From SAR202-VII-2 sp965263165 (GTDB lineage Bacteria > Chloroflexota > Dehalococcoidia > Lucifugimonadales > SAR202-VII-2): 64,000 nucleotides of DNA. The position numbers and the translations under genes were made by a program. The notes below the pieces were generated by a model. The model was given only the letters and a program-made list of their open reading frames with translations. It searched no databases and was not told the DNA's origin. Within the stretch, counting starts at the first letter, position 1. Every line of letters begins with the position of its first letter. Below are positions 33,346 through 41,280 of this stretch, piece by piece. The DNA lies in NCBI GenBank assembly GCA_965263165.1, contig OZ253584.1, forward strand, positions 2,480,001 through 2,544,000. The letters run 5' to 3'.

Positions 33346-33783
33346 CTAGCCGGTGAGTGCCGCCAGAATGTCGCTGTCCGGGGGGATGCCCTCTTGGGCG
33401 AAGGCTATTTTGCCATCTTTGTCGATGACATAGACTGTTCGTTGGATACTTTTTCCGTTTTCCTTAAGAGCGTCGTAGGCGTGGGCCACGGCGCGATCCT
33501 GGTCGACCAGCAGGGCGAAGGGAAAGTTGTACTTGGTCGAGAACTTGTCATGGGAACTGAGCGACGCCGGGTTCATGCCGAAGACAACGGCGTCTGCTGC
33601 GTCGCACTGGGCCTTGTCATCACGCAAGGCCGACAGTTGGCGCGTTCAACCAGGTGTGTCGTCTCCGGGATAGAACACGAGCACGACGTTCTTGCTGTTG
33701 CGATAGCTGGAGAGCGTGTATTCCACGTCTCCCGTTCCCAGCAGGGTGAAGTCGGGGGCCTGGTCGCCGACGTTGAGGGGCAT
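33346..33783 (-). CDS. Selenocysteine-containing Bcp-type peroxiredoxin
   Basis: One continuous 145-residue peroxiredoxin reading frame if the UGA at 33646-33648 is decoded as Sec46. Before it: MPLNVGDQAPDFTLLGTGD and VVLVFYPGDDTPG. After it: TRQLSALRDD, VVFGMNPASLSSHDKF, FALLVDQDRAVAHAYD and RTVYVIDKDGKI. In Bcp/PrxQ proteins the residue after DDTPG is the peroxidatic Cys, so UGA sits exactly there. A hairpin follows at SECIS distance. The usual resolving Cys at +5 is Ser51; Cys60 is the only other Cys. AAAGGAGG lies four bases before the ATG. The enzyme would reduce peroxides. selB is 2.5 kb away. Conventional calling would yield two fragments (33646-33846 and 33346-33627). Confidence 0.9.
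33607..33645 (-). promoter_or_regulatory. Bacterial SECIS hairpin of the peroxiredoxin gene
   Basis: On the minus strand, nine bases after the UGA, CTG-tc-GGCCTTG pairs with CAAGGCC-CAG. This gives a 10-bp stem with a two-base bulge and an eight-base loop CGTGATGA. The loop starts 22 bases after the UGA with G as its second base. This matches the known bacterial SECIS layout (loop 16-37 bases downstream, G in the apical loop) that SelB recognises. Confidence 0.8.
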
Positions 33784-33928
33784 GGCGCCTCCTTTGATTA
33801 ACGCGATGATGTGCGGGAGTGTACCGCCTCGCCGATTGGGTGGCAATGCCGTGTTGGCGCGGCCGGCGGGAGGGCCGCGGATGACGCGCAGTACGGGCTA
33901 GGCCTGCCTGCCCGTCGCAATGCCGGTG

Positions 33929-35164
33929 TTACGACGTTGCGACGGCCACAGCCTCGCTGGGCGTGGGATCAACATCGTAGGGGCCGGGCAGGTCCATCTC
34001 CTTGGCGATGTCGCGCATGGCCGGCATCACTTCCTCGCCCATGAGCTTCAGCGTCCGCATCTGGTCCTCGTGCTTCATGGCGCCATCGCCGGTGCGGAAG
34101 ATGATGATGCCTGGGCGGAGGTACTCCATGATGCGCCGTATCTGCGCCACGCATTCGTCCGGCGTGCCGACGACCATGCCATTGGTTGCGACCTGGTCTT
34201 CAAAGGAGGCCAGGGCGCCCGCCCTTGTGCGCCCGGTGGAGTCGAAGGCGAGCATCTGGCGTTGCATGGCCTTGGCGCCCTTGCTGTTCATACCCGGGGG
34301 GCTGAGGATCCAGGGGATGGGCTTCTGTACGCCGGGGTCGAAGGGGCTACGGACGCCCATTGTCAGCGTGCGGCCCACTTCCATTGCCCTTTCTCTGGTC
34401 TCCTCGACGTGGAGGAAGAACATATAGCCGAGGTGCTGCGGGCCGGCCTCGTAGCCCTCCTCTCTGGCGGTGTCGTAGTAGACCTGGTACATCTGGCGGG
34501 TAATTTCCTCCTGGGTGGAGAGCATGATGTAGGGGTAGCGGCGCTTGGCGGCCCACTCCACGGTCTCCTTGCTGGCGGTGCCCGGCACCCAGATGGGCGG
34601 GTGAGGCTTCTGTATGGGGACGGCCCAAGGGTTCACGTACCTGAATTGGTAGTGCTTGCCCTCCCAGCGGAAGGGGCCTGGGGTGGTCCAGGTCTTGATG
34701 AGGAAGTCGTGGGCCTCCTCGAAGCGTTCGCGGTTGTAGTGGGGCGGGGCGTTGTGGGAAATGCTCTCGCTGCCGGCGCCCCGGACGATGCCAGGGATGA
34801 GGCGGCCGCCTGAGATGACGTCGATCATGGCCAATTGCTCGGCGAGCCAGAGAGGGTCGTCGTGGATTGGCAACACATTGCCGAGCAGCAGGATCTTGGC
34901 CTTCTTGGTGATGCGGGCGAGGATGGCGGCTTGGACGTTGGCGACCCCGTTGAGGCAGAAGGGGGCGCTGTGGTGCTCGTTGAGCATGATGCCATCGAAG
35001 CCCATTTCCTCGGCATAGAGCTTCTCATCGATGTAGCGGTTATAGAGGTCGGCGGCCAGATATGGGTCGTACTCTCTATTGCTGACCTTGATGATGCCCG
35101 GCCCCCATTCTTCGGGCCAGTTTTCCACCTGCCAGGGTTCCTCGGTAAAATGGCCGATGAACAT
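33929..35164 (-). CDS. LLM-class flavin oxidoreductase, tandem copy 1
   Basis: 411 residues of the luciferase-like monooxygenase fold: GFDGIMLNEHHSAP, LLLGNVLPIHDDPLWLAEQ, DVISGGRLIPGIVRG and a C-terminal IIIFRTGDGAMKHEDQMRTL. Very similar throughout to the next upstream gene, so the pair arose by duplication. Sequence differences are concentrated around residues 130-140 and 280-300. GAGGT precedes the ATG. Likely an FMN- or F420-dependent oxidase or monooxygenase of unknown substrate. Confidence 0.85.
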   Translation of the reverse strand: MFIGHFTEEPWQVENWPEEWGPGIIKVSNREYDPYLAADLYNRYIDEKLYAEEMGFDGIMLNEHHSAPFCLNGVANVQAAILARITKKAKILLLGNVLPIHDDPLWLAEQLAMIDVISGGRLIPGIVRGAGSESISHNAPPHYNRERFEEAHDFLIKTWTTPGPFRWEGKHYQFRYVNPWAVPIQKPHPPIWVPGTASKETVEWAAKRRYPYIMLSTQEEITRQMYQVYYDTAREEGYEAGPQHLGYMFFLHVEETRERAMEVGRTLTMGVRSPFDPGVQKPIPWILSPPGMNSKGAKAMQRQMLAFDSTGRTRAGALASFEDQVATNGMVVGTPDECVAQIRRIMEYLRPGIIIFRTGDGAMKHEDQMRTLKLMGEEVMPAMRDIAKEMDLPGPYDVDPTPSEAVAVATS

Positions 35165-35218
35165 GGGTTACCTCGCTTTGCTTGCGATAGAGGGTGTCGT
35201 TGCTCGTCTGTTGGACCG

Positions 35219-36454
35219 CTATGAAGCGACGGCGGCGAGCGTCTTGTTGGTCATGGGATCCACGTCGTAGGGGCCGGGCAGGCCCAGCTCCTTGGCCGTC
35301 TCCCTCATTCTGGGAAGCACCTCTTCGCCCATGAGCTTCAGGGTGCGCATCTGGGCATCGTTGCTCATGGCGCCGTCGCCGGTGCGGAAGATGATGGTTC
35401 CCGGCCGGAGCGTTTCCATGATGTAGCGAATCTTGGCCATGACGGTGTCCGGGGTGCCAACGATCATGCCGTGGGTGGCCACCTGGTCTTCGAAGGATGC
35501 TCTGGCGCCGGCGTGAGTGTGGCCGGTGGAGTCCACGGCGAGCATTCGACGCTGGAGGGCGCGGGCGCTGCTGGTGCTAATGCCCGGAGGGCTCATGATC
35601 CAGGGCCGGGGCCGCTCCACGCCGGGATCAAAGGGGCTGCGGACGCCCATCGTCAGCGTCCGGCCGACCTCCATTGCCTTCTCGTCCGTTTCCTCGACGT
35701 GGCAGAAGAACATGAAGCCGAGGTGTTGAGGACCGGCCTCGTAGCCTTCCTCCCTGGCGGTGTCGTAGTAGACCTGATACATCTGCTGGGTGAGGTCGAT
35801 CTGGCTGGCCAGCATGATGTAGGGATAGCGATGCTGGGCCGCCCATTCCACGGTCTCCTTGCTGGCGGTGCCGGGAACCCAGATGGGCGGGTAGGGCTTC
35901 TGCATGGGGACGGCCCAAGGGTTCACGTACCTGTAGTGGAAGTGCTTGCCCTCCCAGCGGAAGGGGCCGGGGGTTGTCCAAGTCTTGACGAGGAAGTCGT
36001 GGGCCTCCTCGAAACGCTCGCGGTTGAAATGCGGGGGAGTGTTGTGGACGAGGCTCTCGCTGCCGCCGCCGCGGACGACGCCTGGGATGAGGCGCCCTCG
36101 TGAAATGACGTCGATCATGGCCAACTGTTCGGCCAGCCAGAGGGGGTCGTCGTGGATGGGCAGGATGTTGCCCAAGAGGAGGATCTTGGCCTTGGTGGTG
36201 ATCCTCGCCAGGATAGCGGCCTGGACGTTGGCGACGCTGTTCATGCAGAAGGGGGCGCTGTGGTGCTCGTTGAGCATGATGCCGTCGAAGCCCATCTCTT
36301 CGGCGTAAACCTTCTCGTCGAGGTAGCGGTTGTACAAACGAGAGGCGAGCATGGGGTCGTACTCGCGGTTGCTCACCTGCACTACGCCGGACCCCCATTC
36401 GACGGGCCAGTCCTCCTTCTGCCAGGGCTCTTCCGTGAAATGACCGATGAACAT
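35219..36454 (-). CDS. LLM-class flavin oxidoreductase, tandem copy 2
   Basis: 411 residues, same length as and near-parallel to the gene at 33929. Shared landmarks are MFIGHFTEEPWQ, FDGIMLNEHHSAPFC, AMIDVIS-GRLIPG and the C-terminal RPGTIIFRTGDGAMSND. It reads ahead of its paralogue with 54 bases between them, so both are probably on one transcript with the alpha/beta hydrolase gene upstream. Retention of two diverged copies suggests different substrates or an oligomer of both. Confidence 0.85.
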   Translation of the reverse strand: MFIGHFTEEPWQKEDWPVEWGSGVVQVSNREYDPMLASRLYNRYLDEKVYAEEMGFDGIMLNEHHSAPFCMNSVANVQAAILARITTKAKILLLGNILPIHDDPLWLAEQLAMIDVISRGRLIPGVVRGGGSESLVHNTPPHFNRERFEEAHDFLVKTWTTPGPFRWEGKHFHYRYVNPWAVPMQKPYPPIWVPGTASKETVEWAAQHRYPYIMLASQIDLTQQMYQVYYDTAREEGYEAGPQHLGFMFFCHVEETDEKAMEVGRTLTMGVRSPFDPGVERPRPWIMSPPGISTSSARALQRRMLAVDSTGHTHAGARASFEDQVATHGMIVGTPDTVMAKIRYIMETLRPGTIIFRTGDGAMSNDAQMRTLKLMGEEVLPRMRETAKELGLPGPYDVDPMTNKTLAAVAS

Positions 36455-36546
36455 GGTTCGTTACTCCCGGTCCCCTCTCCTTTGGCGGAGGGGAGGACGC
36501 TCGATGCTTACTGCCAGCCCCGCGGGGATTGCGGCTGCGCGGCTGG

Positions 36547-37341
36547 TCAGCCGAGGAAATTCAGAACGGCGTTGGCGAACTCCTCCGGCTTTTCCATCTC
36601 GGGCATGTGCCCGCAGTCCTCAATGACGGTGGCCTGGGCGCCTGGGATTCCCTGCTGGTAGAGCTCACAGCTGCTGATGGGGACGAGAGCGTCCTGCTTT
36701 CCCCAGACCAGAAGGGTTGGCGTGGCGATGGCGGGCAGCAGAGCGGGTAGCGTGATGCTGTGCATGTAGGGGCGCCAGGTGTAGCGGATGGCCCCTTCGC
36801 GGTTGGTCTCTATCTGGTCGCCCTCTTCAGGGCTCCAGTCTCTGCCGTAGTACTTCAGGTATTCCTCCGAGTCGCGGGTGTAGAAGCACTGCTCGAAGGC
36901 TTCCCGGCTGGAGTTCATGAAGTAGTCCCATATCTCGCCTTGCTGGGGCTTGATGCCGGCGGCGCCGATGAGGACCATCTTCTTGAAGATAGCGCTGTTC
37001 ATGGTGGCGAGTTCAGCGGCGACCCAGCCGCCGAGAGAGAAGCCCAGGACGTTGAGCGGCGTGGGGAGGCCGTAGTCCCGCACGAACCAGGAGACCCAGG
37101 CGGCCAGGTCGCGGACGGACATCAGCATTTCCGGCTGGGATGATGCGCCGAAGCCTGGGAGAGAGGGGACGTAGACGGAATAGCGCTCGGCGAGGAGCTC
37201 GTGGGCCTTGAGCCAGCCTGGCACGCCCAACTCGCTGTGAAGGATGAGTAGCGGGTCGCCGGCGCCGCCGCGCCGCATTTGCACCGATGCGCCGGCAATG
37301 TCGAGGGTTTCTTCAACGAAGTTGGTGGGCGTCGTGGTCAC
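36547..37341 (-). CDS. Alpha/beta-fold hydrolase
   Basis: 264 residues. Nucleophile elbow GFSLGG with Ser102; acid in VWGKQDALVP; His in IEDCGHMPEMEKPEEF near the C-terminus. These form the Ser-Asp-His triad of esterases and meta-cleavage-product-type hydrolases. The oxyanion-hole HG is replaced by HSELG. I chose the GTG at 37341 because GGAGGAG lies just before it. The two LLM oxidoreductase genes follow on the same strand, so it may hydrolyse their ester or diketone products; this is inference. Confidence 0.82.
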   Translation of the reverse strand: MTTTPTNFVEETLDIAGASVQMRRGGAGDPLLILHSELGVPGWLKAHELLAERYSVYVPSLPGFGASSQPEMLMSVRDLAAWVSWFVRDYGLPTPLNVLGFSLGGWVAAELATMNSAIFKKMVLIGAAGIKPQQGEIWDYFMNSSREAFEQCFYTRDSEEYLKYYGRDWSPEEGDQIETNREGAIRYTWRPYMHSITLPALLPAIATPTLLVWGKQDALVPISSCELYQQGIPGAQATVIEDCGHMPEMEKPEEFANAVLNFLG

Positions 37342-37424
37342 GGACTCCTCCGGTATTAGATGGCGGGGTTGCCGTTCGGCTGCCTGCATAATATGCATGG
37401 GCGGCGAACGCGTCAACGCCTAGC

Positions 37425-37612
37425 CGGGAGGAGAGGCGTGGGGCTGGGTGCAGGGGGCGCAGCCCCCGCCGGGGGAACAGGGGGTGTCCCGCTGTACACA
37501 AAACATTGGAGGGTGGGCTAGGTGGGACAACGGCGTCCGCCACCAAAAGCCCCCTCCCTGTCCCCGAACTCGGGGGAAGGTAGGGAAGGGGGTCCCCCTC
37601 TGCCCCTCCCCT
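37425..37612. repeat. Repeat related to the core of MITE B, plus C-type motif
   Basis: Shares with MITE B the hairpin-forming GCAGGGGGCGCAGCCCCCG block and GGTGGGACAACGGCG...CCACCAAAAGCCCC, but has neither terminal repeat, so it is a fragment or relative. A C-type intergenic motif occupies 37563-37600. It fills the gap before element A copy 2. Confidence 0.6.
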
Positions 37613-37614
37613 AC

Positions 37615-37643
37615 TTGCAAAATGCGAACGAGTGTGCTATAGT
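37615..37643 (+). promoter_or_regulatory. Sigma70-type promoter of element A copy 2
   Basis: TTGCAA (37615-37620), a 17-base spacer and TATAGT (37638-37643). Conserved with copy 1, whose -35 is TTGGAA. The start would be near 37650. Confidence 0.6.
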
Positions 37644-37649
37644 ATCCCC

Positions 37650-37850
37650 ATGAAGTCAGCCGCCGGCCCGCCTCTCTTTCTCGGAGCCTGCCGCATACAT
37701 AGTGCGCTGGGGGCTAACCACAGAGAATCCTCCTGTGGCAGGGGCGCTGAGGGAACAACCCAAGGGGCAAGACCGTCCGAGGAAGCGTGGGACCGGAGCG
37801 AATGCCGTTGTAAGGCACAGGCTCTTTGGAGCGGGATGGCTCCAAAATGA
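37650..37850 (+). ncRNA. Candidate structured RNA from element A copy 2
   Basis: Closing stem GAGCCTG (37684-37690) with CAGGCTC (37818-37824). Internal hairpin CCACAG/CTGTGG. Terminal hairpin TTTGGAGC/GCTCCAAA (37825-37846), which could end transcription. Expression is unproven. Confidence 0.4.
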
Positions 37851-37952
37851 CTAATGACTCGTAACGGCTAGGCAACGGTCCGTAACGACTCCGGAATGAC
37901 TCCGTAGCGACTCGTAATGGCTTTGTAACGGCCTGTAATGCCTTTGTAATGG
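37845..37952 (+). repeat. Tandem 10-11 bp repeats with GTAA core
   Basis: Imperfect units such as CCGTAACGACT, CCGTAGCGACT and TGTAATGGCTC. They are the reverse-orientation counterpart of the repeats at 1901-2010. Confidence 0.7.
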
Positions 37953-38130
37953 CTCCGTGCCTGCAAACCCCGAAATCCGGCTGAGAAATGTTACACATAC
38001 AATCAAAGGCCTAACCATCCCCCGTTTATGGGCCTGCTCACGCCCCGTACTCGACGGAAGGTTAGGAAGGGGGTTCCCCCAATCCTTTCCCTCGGCTAAG
38101 GGGTAGGGACGGGGCGGCGCCGGGATGCGG

Positions 38131-39054
38131 CTAGTTCTGCTCTTTGGCGGGGGCGGGGTTGAAGAGTTCCAGGCCTAGCGTGTGGGGGAAAGCAGCCGCT
38201 ATCTCATCCACTTCCCAGCGGCCTTCCTTGTGGAGCACCTTGGCGCTGTCCTCGGGATTCATCAGGCTCACGAGGCCGCCGCGGACGTAGAAGACCTGGC
38301 CGCTGACGTTGTGGGCGGCATCGGTGGCCAGCCAGACGGCGAAGGGGGCAATGTCCTCCGGCGCGGCGTTGACATAGTCGGCGGCGTCCATGGCCCCTCG
38401 GATGCCCTGCTGGGCGCGGAGGTTGACGGCCTCGGAGGGAACGCTCTGGGTCATTCGGGTGCCAGCGCTGGGGCAGATGCAGTTGGACCGGATGCCCAGC
38501 GGCCCCAGCTCCAGGGCCATCGTTCTCATGAGGCCAACGATGCCGGCCTTGGCGGCCCCGTAGTTGGCCTGGCCGCTGTTGCCAACGACGCCGGAGGTTG
38601 ACGTGAATGTGACGAAGCAGCCGACGCCCTGCTGCTTGAAGATCCGGGTTGCCTGGTGGACGACGTTGAAAGTCCCCCGCAGGTGGACGGCGATGACGGC
38701 GTCCCACTCCTCTTCCGTCATGTTGAAGATCATGCGGTCGCGAAGGATGCCCGCCGGCGTCATCACGATGTCGAGCCGGCCGAAGGCGTTGAGAGCCGTG
38801 GCGGTGATGTTCTCGGCGCCGCTACTGGACGTTACGGAGTCGTGATTGGCGACGGCTTGGCCGCCCGCGGCCCGGATCTCTTCGACGACTTGATCGGCGG
38901 GGGCGGCGTCTGCGCCGGCGCCGTCCACCGCGGCGCCGAGGTCGTTGACGACGACGCTTGCGCCTTCCTGGGCCAAGAGCAGGGCGAGGCCGCGGCCGAT
39001 GCCGCGGCCTCCGCCGGTGACGATGGCGACCCTGTCCTTGAGGCGTTCACCCAT
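38131..39054 (-). CDS. SDR dehydrogenase, 3-hydroxyacyl-CoA dehydrogenase-like
   Basis: 307 residues of the short-chain dehydrogenase family. NAD(P)-binding VAIVTGGGRGIGRGLA; a VVVNDLGAAVDG segment typical of the peroxisomal multifunctional-enzyme type branch; AGILRDRMIFNMTEEEWDAV; and active-site YGAAKAG after the Ser-rich FTSTSG. It has a 45-residue C-terminal extension past the usual SDR end. Lies 15 bases after the amidohydrolase gene on the same strand, so probably co-transcribed. Substrate is uncertain. Confidence 0.85.
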   Translation of the reverse strand: MGERLKDRVAIVTGGGRGIGRGLALLLAQEGASVVVNDLGAAVDGAGADAAPADQVVEEIRAAGGQAVANHDSVTSSSGAENITATALNAFGRLDIVMTPAGILRDRMIFNMTEEEWDAVIAVHLRGTFNVVHQATRIFKQQGVGCFVTFTSTSGVVGNSGQANYGAAKAGIVGLMRTMALELGPLGIRSNCICPSAGTRMTQSVPSEAVNLRAQQGIRGAMDAADYVNAAPEDIAPFAVWLATDAAHNVSGQVFYVRGGLVSLMNPEDSAKVLHKEGRWEVDEIAAAFPHTLGLELFNPAPAKEQN

Positions 39055-39069
39055 GAAAGGCGTCCGGTC

Positions 39070-40143
39070 CTACAGGCCGTAGAGTCTGGCGGGGTTGTCG
39101 GAGGTAATCTTCCGGGCGGTCTCCTCGCTGATGAGGCCGCCGGACGCCATCTTGTGCATGGCCTCGATGTCGTTGGAGTAGTCGGCGTGGCCGTAGTCGG
39201 TGCCTATGACGAGGTTGTCGTCGCCGGTGCAGGCGAGGACGTAAGGGAAGTCGTCCGAGGTCTGGCAGGCCACGTAGATGTTGTTGTCGCCGAGCATGGT
39301 CTGGGTGCTTCCCATACCCTTAGGGGCAATGCCGACCTGAGAGAAGATGGGGTGGTCCGGGACCTGCTTCTGAAGGGCAACCTCGGCTTCAGCGCGAATG
39401 ACGAGGTCGCCGAGGATGAAGGGCAGCCAGGCCGAGGTGAACTCGATGAAGCCCCATCGGAGGTTGGGAAAGTTCTTGGGGATGCCCGAGTAGATGAGGT
39501 TCCCGCAAACGCCGATGGCGGAGAGCCTGAAACGCGTGAACACGTCGGTGGCGAAGTAGTCGTAGACCTGGAGACTGCCCGTGCCGGCGTGGATGCACAC
39601 CGGCATATCCATCTTTTCGGCTTCCTCATAGAGGGGGAAGAAGTAGGAGTCGGTGGGAAGGCGGAAGTTCTCGGTGCCATGCATCATGAAGGCGCAGGCG
39701 CCGTGGTCCTTGGCGAACTTCAACTCCTCGATGGCGGCGTCGAGGGTCATGTAGGGGAGGACGGCGGCCCAGCGCAGGCGGCCCTTGCCGCGCTCGTAGA
39801 TGTTGGCGAGCCAGCGGTTGTAGCCCCGGGTGATGGCGAGCTCAACGGCGGCCCGGTCGGTGAGGGCGCGGAGGAGGAGGGTGGGGTAGAGGATCTGAAC
39901 GTTGACGTCGAGCTCGTCCATGTGGGCGAGACGGCCCTCGATGTCGGTCATCTCCCGGGCTTCCTTGGTGGTGTTGGGCCCGATGTTCTGAAGCTGGTAC
40001 GTCCTGTCCTCGATGCGCCAGAAGGAGAACGGGCCATTGCGCTGGTCGACCGCAATGGGGGTGTACCGGCTGTCCTCCGGGAGGACGTAGCTCCAGGTTT
40101 CCTCTGTTTCGATGACGTGGGCATCGGCGTCGATTGTGGGCAT
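39070..40143 (-). CDS. Amidohydrolase-family (Amidohydro_2) metal-dependent hydrolase
   Basis: 357 residues of the TIM-barrel amidohydrolase superfamily, ACMSD/decarboxylase-like branch. First strand DADAHVIE replaces the usual HxH with A-H; then MPVCIHAG with the central His and VIGTDYGHADYSNDIE with the late catalytic Asp. The ATG at 40143 is chosen because AAGGAGG lies seven bases before it. In the same direction as the SDR gene that follows. Likely acts on a carboxylated or cyclic intermediate of a degradation route; exact reaction unknown. Confidence 0.85.
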   Translation of the reverse strand: MPTIDADAHVIETEETWSYVLPEDSRYTPIAVDQRNGPFSFWRIEDRTYQLQNIGPNTTKEAREMTDIEGRLAHMDELDVNVQILYPTLLLRALTDRAAVELAITRGYNRWLANIYERGKGRLRWAAVLPYMTLDAAIEELKFAKDHGACAFMMHGTENFRLPTDSYFFPLYEEAEKMDMPVCIHAGTGSLQVYDYFATDVFTRFRLSAIGVCGNLIYSGIPKNFPNLRWGFIEFTSAWLPFILGDLVIRAEAEVALQKQVPDHPIFSQVGIAPKGMGSTQTMLGDNNIYVACQTSDDFPYVLACTGDDNLVIGTDYGHADYSNDIEAMHKMASGGLISEETARKITSDNPARLYGL

Positions 40144-40266
40144 GATGACAGCCTCCTTGGCCAAGAACGGAGTCGATAGAGCGTGCTGGGGGAAATGTAG
40201 CCCCGCCGTCCAATCCCGTCAATGGCCCAGGTGGGCGGCGGCGGGAGGGGAGCAGGCATCTCGCGG

Positions 40267-41271
40267 CTATGGGAAGGTTGGCGCTACGCTGTTGGCGAAC
40301 AGTTCGACGGATGCGAGGATGTCGTTGAAGGCGAGGTCGCCGAAGGCAAACTGGCCAACGATGTAGTTGGCGCCTGTCTGGTCAACCTGGGCGCGCAGCG
40401 CCGCGGCCACGGTCGCGGGCGAGCCGGCGATGCCCTGGCCGACCTCGCAAACGGTGTCGAAGTCCTGGGGGCGAGGGTGTGTTGCGGGCCTGTTGTAGGT
40501 ACGGGACAACAGGGTGAAGCTGTCATGCCATTTGAGGTAGGCCCGCCGCGCCAGGTCCATCGCAGCGGCGTCGGTTTCGGCGACGACGATGAAGCGGCCA
40601 ATGCCCAGCAGCGGCAGCTCGGCCTCTGCTCCGCGCTCCTGACGCCAGACATCGCGAAAGCGGTCATAGCACAGGGTGGCGTCGGCGGGGGCGTCGAGGC
40701 TGATGCAATTGAATCCCTGGCGCGCCACCCTCTCGGCGCTCTCCGGGGAGTGGACGCCGTACCAGAGAGGGGGGTGGGGCTTCTGGAATGGCTGGAGCTC
40801 CATGGGGACCTTGTCGAAGGCGTAGTGTTCGCCGTGGAAGTCGAGCGTCTGCTTCGTCAGTCCCATGAGCAAGATTTCGAGAGCCTCTGTAAACAGGCTC
40901 TGCGCCCTCCCGGGTTCCTCGCCGTAGAAGGCCATTTCCACCGGTGACGAACCGCGCCCGAGGCCGGGATCCAAGCGCCCGCCGCTCAATTGGTCCAGCA
41001 TGCAGATTTCCTCTAGGAGGCGCAGCGGGTTGTAGAGGGGCAGCGGATAGACCATTGGGCCGAAGCGGAGCCGCTTGGTGCGCTGGGCAATGGCCGAGAG
41101 GAAGACGCTTGGGGAGGGGGCCATGCCGATGGGGGTCGAGTGGTGCTCGGCGACGTGGTAGGCGTGGAAGCCGAGGCGGTCGTACGCCTCTATGAGCCTG
41201 AGGCGCGTCTCGTAGTAGTCGTGGAGCGGCAGGCCATTGCGGTCCAGGTGATCGAAGACTCCAAATCTCAT
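40267..41271 (-). CDS. LLM-class flavin oxidoreductase, bacterial-luciferase-like
   Basis: 334 residues: MRFGVFDHLDRNGLPLHDYY, YHVAEHHSTPIGMAPSP, FGPMVYPLPLYNPLRLLEE and DQLSGGRLDPGLGRGSSP are luciferase-like family marks (FMN-dependent TIM barrel). It follows the next LLM gene by nine bases in the same direction and differs from it in subfamily. Probable monooxygenase; substrate unknown. Confidence 0.87.
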   Translation of the reverse strand: MRFGVFDHLDRNGLPLHDYYETRLRLIEAYDRLGFHAYHVAEHHSTPIGMAPSPSVFLSAIAQRTKRLRFGPMVYPLPLYNPLRLLEEICMLDQLSGGRLDPGLGRGSSPVEMAFYGEEPGRAQSLFTEALEILLMGLTKQTLDFHGEHYAFDKVPMELQPFQKPHPPLWYGVHSPESAERVARQGFNCISLDAPADATLCYDRFRDVWRQERGAEAELPLLGIGRFIVVAETDAAAMDLARRAYLKWHDSFTLLSRTYNRPATHPRPQDFDTVCEVGQGIAGSPATVAAALRAQVDQTGANYIVGQFAFGDLAFNDILASVELFANSVAPTFP

Positions 41272-41280
41272 GGCGCTCCG

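Larger units (their letters stand above)
37614..38008 (+). repeat. Dispersed element A, copy 2
   Basis: Second copy of the repeat at 1676-2062, about 395 bases. The two hairpin loops (37714-37728, 37833-37838) and the tandem repeat (37845-37952) are reversed relative to copy 1, while the blocks around them keep the same orientation. Nothing else is apparent in 37342-38130 apart from the MITE-B-like segment before it and a C-type motif at 38043-38078. Confidence 0.75.
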
